Part shown: positions 59,989 through 64,000 of the stretch, one piece after another | Position numbering within the stretch: position 1 is the first letter of the stretch | Layout: every line of letters starts with the position of its first letter | Origin: Planctomycetales bacterium | GTDB taxonomy: Bacteria > Planctomycetota > Planctomycetia > Planctomycetales > Planctomycetaceae | Direction: 5' to 3' | Length of the DNA: 64,000 nucleotides | Assembly: GCA_026400835.1 (NCBI GenBank) | Contig: JAPLOA010000048.1 | Location: 124,001-188,000 of the forward strand | Position numbers and translations under genes: made by a program | The notes under the pieces: generated by a model | The model's input: the letters and a program-made list of their open reading frames with translations, nothing else | Told to the model about the DNA's origin: nothing | Database searches by the model: none

Positions 59989-61992
59989 ATGTCCAACGCA
60001 TCCTTGTCCTTTAAACGCCCCGAAGCCGATCTCGCCATGCTGGAATTGCTGGCGATCGAGTACCCGAATGTTGACGCGGCGATTGCCGAGGTCGCTCGGT
60101 TGGCCGCTGTGCAGACGCTGCCCAAAGGCGCGGTGCATGTGATCAGTGACATTCATGGCGAAGACAAGAAGCTGCAGCATGTGATCAACAACGCTTCGGG
60201 AACTCTGCGACCTCTGGTGGAAGAGATGTTTGCCGGCCGTATGAATGCTGTAGAAATGGCTGAGTTTCTGAAACTCACCTTCTATCCTGCGGAAGTCACC
60301 GAACGCCTTCGCCAAACATTGACTCAGCCTCAGGAAGTTCTGGCCTACGCGACGCGAACCCTGCAGCCTCAGTTGGAACTGCTGCGATATCTCGTGTCGA
60401 ACTACAGTCTGCGATTGGCGACTCGGCTTTTTCCGGCGGAGTACAGCGAGCTATTGCTGGAGCTGCTGCATTCTCCATCCACCGAACGCGGGCCGGAGTT
60501 TATTGGAGCGATGCTGGATGAACTGGTCAAACGCGGACGAGCTTTGCATCTGATTCATCTGGTCGGTCGACTTATTCGCAACCTCGCCGTTGACGAATTG
60601 ATCATCGGCGGCGACTGCTGGGACCGCGGGCCGCGAGGCGACAAAGTTGTCGAGTATCTTCGTCTGCAGCCGAACGTGGAATTCATCTGGGGCAACCATG
60701 ACGCCCTGTGGATGGGGGCTGCTTTGGGCCACGAAGCATTGATCTGTACGGTCCTCCGCGTGTCGCTGCGATATCGCCGCATTGGCCAGCTTGACGAAGG
60801 TTACAGCATTCCGCTCACACCGCTGGAACATCTGGCCCGGACGGTTTATGCCAACGATCCAGCGCAGTACTTCATGCCGAAAAGCGATGGCATGCGGCCG
60901 AACGAGGTGGTCGCGCGCATGCAGAAGGCCGCAGCGATTATGCAGTTTAAACTGGAAGGCCAGTTGCTGGAACGGAATCCGCAATGGCAACTGGATCATC
61001 GACGCCTGCTGCACCGCATCGACCACGTTCACGGAACTATCGAGATTGATGGGACTGTCTATGATCTTCGCGATCAGCTCTTTCCGACGATTGATCCGAC
61101 CGACCCGTACAGGCTGACGCCCGAAGAACTCTCCTGTCTGGCGGTCCTGAAGCATTCGTTCCTGAACAGCCAGAAACTGCAGGAGCAGATTCGGTTTATG
61201 GTCGGCCACGGTTCGATGTACCTGCGACGCGACGAGTGTCTGATTTTTCATGGCTGCGTGCCGGTCGATGCGGCGGGCAATTTTCTGCCACTCTCCGTCG
61301 ACGGGCAATTGCCGGCGGGCCGAAAGCTTTTCGAAAGCATCGAAACGGTCGTGCGCCGAGCAGTCGTGAACGCGGCCGAGCCGGATCTGGATTTCCTCTG
61401 GTATCTTTGGAGTGGTCCTCGTTCCCCGTTGTTCGGAAAGGATCGTATTACGACGTTTGAACGCGACTTTATTCAGGACAGGAAAGCTCATCATGAGTCC
61501 AAAGATCCGTACTTCGCACTGATTCATGAAGCCGAGTTCTGCGACAAAGTGCTGGCCGAATTTGGCATGGCTGCAGAGGGAGGATTGATCGTTAACGGCC
61601 ACGTGCCCGTGAAGGTTGAGAAGGGCGAGTCACCTCTGAAACGCAGCGGGAAGGCCATCACGATCGACGGTGCTTTCTCGGAAGCCTATGGCGACTACGG
61701 TTATACGCTGGTGCTGGAACCCAACCGCATCGTGCTGGCGGAACATCACCATTTCGAATCTGTCGACGCGGCCGTTCGCGATGGTATTGACATCGTCCCG
61801 AACGTCCAGGAGATTCGCGTCTTCAATCATCCTCGTTGCCTGCGAGACACCGAGCGAGGTCAAAGAATTCGCTATCGTCTCGAAATGCTCGAACGCCTCA
61901 TCGAAGCGTACCAGACAAATCGTCTGCACGAACACACGAAGCGGGCGAACTCGGATATGCTGCCCTACCGTCGCGATAAGCGTTCCAAATAA
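59989..61992 (+). CDS. fbp: Fructose-1,6-bisphosphatase, class III
   Basis: 667 aa, the usual size for class III. Gluconeogenic hydrolysis of fructose 1,6-bisphosphate. Belongs to the metallophosphoesterase fold: HVISDIHGEDKK (about 49-60), GGDCWDRGPRGDKVVEYL (about 205-222), FIWGNHDALWMG (about 229-240), with later LIVNGHVPVKVEKGESPLKR and GYTLVLEPNRIVLAEHHHFE. Pyk lies 3.3 kb upstream on the same strand, opposing the direction of flux; not an operon. No clear ribosome site. Confidence 0.95.
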   Translation: MSNASLSFKRPEADLAMLELLAIEYPNVDAAIAEVARLAAVQTLPKGAVHVISDIHGEDKKLQHVINNASGTLRPLVEEMFAGRMNAVEMAEFLKLTFYPAEVTERLRQTLTQPQEVLAYATRTLQPQLELLRYLVSNYSLRLATRLFPAEYSELLLELLHSPSTERGPEFIGAMLDELVKRGRALHLIHLVGRLIRNLAVDELIIGGDCWDRGPRGDKVVEYLRLQPNVEFIWGNHDALWMGAALGHEALICTVLRVSLRYRRIGQLDEGYSIPLTPLEHLARTVYANDPAQYFMPKSDGMRPNEVVARMQKAAAIMQFKLEGQLLERNPQWQLDHRRLLHRIDHVHGTIEIDGTVYDLRDQLFPTIDPTDPYRLTPEELSCLAVLKHSFLNSQKLQEQIRFMVGHGSMYLRRDECLIFHGCVPVDAAGNFLPLSVDGQLPAGRKLFESIETVVRRAVVNAAEPDLDFLWYLWSGPRSPLFGKDRITTFERDFIQDRKAHHESKDPYFALIHEAEFCDKVLAEFGMAAEGGLIVNGHVPVKVEKGESPLKRSGKAITIDGAFSEAYGDYGYTLVLEPNRIVLAEHHHFESVDAAVRDGIDIVPNVQEIRVFNHPRCLRDTERGQRIRYRLEMLERLIEAYQTNRLHEHTKRANSDMLPYRRDKRSK

Positions 61993-62454
61993 GGCCAAAG
62001 AACAGGAATGCGAACTGGCTGAGGGAACAGGCCGATGGTTGACGATTCAACGCGAAATCATGTCCGCGAGCATGGGCGGTGGTAATCCCTGCGATTAATC
62101 CTGAAAGGATGGCAGAGAGTAGCCGGTGGTGGCCGACAGGCGCACCACCGGTGACCGAACGCGAACCAAACTCATCCTGAAGGGATGAAAGAAACCGCGA
62201 TTCTGGCACCCATTTCAGGGTACAGTCGCAGGATTCGACGCAAACTGGTGGTTAACGCTGCGCTGACCACCGGCTACCGTCTGGCACCGCATTCGCTGTA
62301 AATCGCAACGAACTCGGTGAAAGCCCGAGCACAGCGATGAAAGCATCTCTACAGGCTCAGGCACTTGATTTCGCGGAGAGCCTGGTTGACTGGCATCTAC
62401 AAAGGCATCTGTCGCGTTCTGAAACCACTTCCCACTTGTGTCTGTGAGAACTCG
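61993..62454. other. Intergenic, with REP-like palindromes
   Basis: 462 bases. Holds the repeat cluster at 62097-62290 and the 5' flank of the serine hydrolase gene. No gene. Confidence 0.45.
62097..62290. repeat. REP-like palindromic cluster
   Basis: TCCTGAAAGGATGGCAGAGA then GTAGCCGGTGGT... CACCACCGG on one side, TCATCCTGAAGGGATGAAAG in the middle, and the complementary GGTGGTT... ACCACCGGCTACC at 62247-62281. The same tune (a 'CCTGAA-GG-TGA' head and a 'TAGCCGGTGG' stem) is, from memory, scattered through planctomycete genomes. Confidence 0.6.
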
Positions 62455-63591
62455 ATGAAACGCAATCTGTTGCTGTTTGTGTGTTCGTTGGCTCTGCTTT
62501 CGGCGACTGCGTCCGCTGAAAAAGCCCCAAAGGTTGTTCAGGCTGGAGTTGACGACATCATAAAGCGGTATGCCATGCCCGGTGGTGCTGCAGCGATCGT
62601 TGAAAATGGAAAAGTGACACTCAAGGTCGCGTCCGGCGTTCGAAAACAAGGAGACGCAGAATCTTTTACCGTCAACGATAAGGTTCATATCGGCTCCTGC
62701 GCCAAAGCGATGACCGCAACTCTTGTCGGGATGCTGATTGATGATGGAAAGTTGACATGGGACACAAAGATCACGGACGTGTTTCCGGAGTTCGCTGATC
62801 AGATCCATGAGGAATATCGCTCGGTCACAATCTCGCACCTCGTATCGCACTATGCGGGAATTCCGCGAAGCGTTGCCTGGAGTGAACTTGGAGCTGAGAA
62901 TTCAGCCTGGGAACAGCGGCTGACCATGATGCGACAGGTGTTCTTCCAGAAGCCGGATCATCCGCCGGGAAAGACATACCTCTATTCAAATGTGGGCTTC
63001 GTTGCAGCGGGAGCGATGCTGGAGAAGATCACCGGTGAAGCGTGGGAAGAACTGATCACGTCGCGACTGTTCGAACCACTGGGAATGAAGTCCGCTGGTT
63101 TCGGTCCGCCCAGCATTAACGGAGCGATTGATCAGCCGTGGGGACATATCGTGGAATCAAACCAGCAGGTCCCGATCCAGGTCGATAATGCTGCTGTTCT
63201 TTGTCCTGCGGGGACCGTACACATGACACTTGATGACTGGGGACGCTTCGCTTCACTGCATTTGGGGACTCTCAAGCAAAAGAAGGCGTTGCTGCAGCCA
63301 GAAACGATCGAGCATCTTCACACCCCATTGAAAGAATTTGATCCTGAGTTCGTTAAGCAGGAGGGCCCTTATGGTTTTGGGTGGGATACCGCAGATCGCC
63401 AATGGGGAGCCGGAAAGGTGTTGATGCACTCGGGCACCAATAAGATGTGGTATGCCACAATCTGGATGGCTCCGAATAAAAAGACGGCCTTTCTGGCCGT
63501 CGTCAATTCCGGCGCTCCTGATGCCGAAAAGGCGTGTAATGAGATGACGGAAGGATTGATCAAGTATTTGTCCTTAAAACCACGACGATAG
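62455..63591 (+). CDS. Serine beta-lactamase-family hydrolase, secreted
   Basis: 378 aa from ATG 62455, signal peptide to about residue 21. Active-site motifs: S81-C-A-K84 (SxxK), Y177-S-N179 (YxN) and HSGTNKMW near 341 in place of KTG. These mark the class C beta-lactamase/DD-peptidase/esterase family. Periplasmic peptidase or esterase; antibiotic resistance is not implied. Stands alone. Confidence 0.88.
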   Translation: MKRNLLLFVCSLALLSATASAEKAPKVVQAGVDDIIKRYAMPGGAAAIVENGKVTLKVASGVRKQGDAESFTVNDKVHIGSCAKAMTATLVGMLIDDGKLTWDTKITDVFPEFADQIHEEYRSVTISHLVSHYAGIPRSVAWSELGAENSAWEQRLTMMRQVFFQKPDHPPGKTYLYSNVGFVAAGAMLEKITGEAWEELITSRLFEPLGMKSAGFGPPSINGAIDQPWGHIVESNQQVPIQVDNAAVLCPAGTVHMTLDDWGRFASLHLGTLKQKKALLQPETIEHLHTPLKEFDPEFVKQEGPYGFGWDTADRQWGAGKVLMHSGTNKMWYATIWMAPNKKTAFLAVVNSGAPDAEKACNEMTEGLIKYLSLKPRR

Positions 63592-63640
63592 GCCGGGGAT
63601 GACCGAATAATGGGTGTAGTCGCGGATGATTGTAAACTTA

Positions 63641-63708
63641 GGAGGGCGAGGCTCCTGCCGAGCCACTGCACTGCGGAAACGCACGGCTCGGCAGGAGCCT
63701 CGCCCTCC
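63641..63708. repeat. Perfect 24-bp inverted repeat
   Basis: Arms 63641-63664 and 63685-63708, beginning GGAGGGCGAGGCTCCTGCCG, fully complementary, around a 20-base loop. It may end the upstream transcript although no T run follows. Confidence 0.8.
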
Positions 63709-63783
63709 CGTCGAAACAATGGCCCGGATGTGTTATCAACCCGGACTTAAAGATCCCCGGTCCCGCACATTTTCGTCTTAATT

Positions 63784-64000
63784 ATGCTCCCGTTTGAATT
63801 CATCCGGCCCGGCTTCCTGCTGCTGATTGTGCCCATGGCCGTTGTGCTGGGAATCGGATTTGCAAAAAGTCTGAGCGACTTTCCTCGTTCCCAGCGTATC
63901 GTTTCGCTGGTGAGTCGGTCACTGCTCGCGCTGATGATGGTGCTGGCACTGGCGGGGCTCACGTGGCGACATCAGACCGACGAACAATTCGTCCTGTTCG
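63784..64000 (+). CDS. N-terminus of a membrane protein, cut by window end
   Basis: Starts ATG 63784 and stays open through 64000, 72 codons. Two hydrophobic segments (FLLLIVPMAVVLGIGF and SLLALMMVLALAGLTW) flanking a basic loop, then TDEQFVLF. This is how planctomycete VWA/glutamine-amidotransferase-like membrane proteins begin, but too little is visible to be certain. Confidence 0.6.
   Translation, partial: MLPFEFIRPGFLLLIVPMAVVLGIGFAKSLSDFPRSQRIVSLVSRSLLALMMVLALAGLTWRHQTDEQFVLF

Noticed and set aside
59601-60152. 183-codon minus-strand frame over the MITE-like element
   Set aside because: Its peptides (TRSVSEGF-type) come from translating the repeat.
60451-61602. 383-codon minus-strand frame inside fbp
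   Set aside because: Antisense shadow; fbp motifs are intact on the other strand.

Overview
The window looks like planctomycete chromosome, most likely family Planctomycetaceae; I do not assign a genus. The evidence is gene content: two DUF1501 proteins, a cytochrome/DUF1549/DUF1553 protein, a type I sulfatase, an exosortase fused to TPR repeats, a MoxR/DUF58/transglutaminase cluster, a Flp-pilin-like 'II/VSSE' protein and many palindromic intergenic repeats. GC is moderate and many genes lack a clear Shine-Dalgarno site.

Region 1 (1-6.6 kb) is an integrated mobile element, all on the minus strand: a tyrosine integrase beside a complete tRNA-Arg(TCT), an unknown 261-aa protein, a paired-palindrome operator, an excisionase-like HTH protein, two small HTH-like proteins, a TOPRIM protein that may need a frameshift, and a primase-polymerase/RepA-like ATPase ending in 10-bp periodic repeats. 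A decayed second integrase lies on the other side of the tRNA. The left end of the element is outside the window.

Region 2 (7-16.4 kb) holds a secreted amidohydrolase and one long minus-strand operon: DUF58, a transglutaminase-like membrane protein whose Cys position is Asp, a MoxR ATPase, a His-rich lipoprotein and an ArsP/YraQ-type permease. A His/Cys-rich secreted protein with a dyad in its promoter lies upstream. Metal handling plus envelope assembly is my inference.

Region 3 (16.5-31 kb) has a divergent pair (a CpxP/Spy-like periplasmic protein and an EF-hand protein), a DUF1501 protein, a GH63-type glycosidase, exosortase U, a FAD dehydrogenase and a sulfatase. Region 4 (31-44 kb) has a large secreted unknown, a YdjG-like zinc-ribbon protein with a YdjI-like SPFH/GYF_2 protein, a PPC-type secreted protein, RtcA, a pilin-like protein and an MMPL/RND exporter.

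Region 5 (44.8-64 kb) has the cytochrome/DUF1553 + DUF1501 pair, Maf/YceF, a thioredoxin-like lipid-free secreted protein, CysC, LepA, pyruvate kinase, a DUF485 + ActP-like acetate permease operon, class III fructose-1,6-bisphosphatase, a serine beta-lactamase-family hydrolase and the start of a membrane protein cut by the window edge. Pyk, Fbp and ActP give this end a central-carbon flavour.

Intergenic DNA is rich in repeats: two dispersed families each seen three times (here called A and B), a 315-bp MITE-like element with 14-bp terminal inverted repeats, and several long palindromes. No CRISPR array, rRNA or complete insertion sequence was seen.
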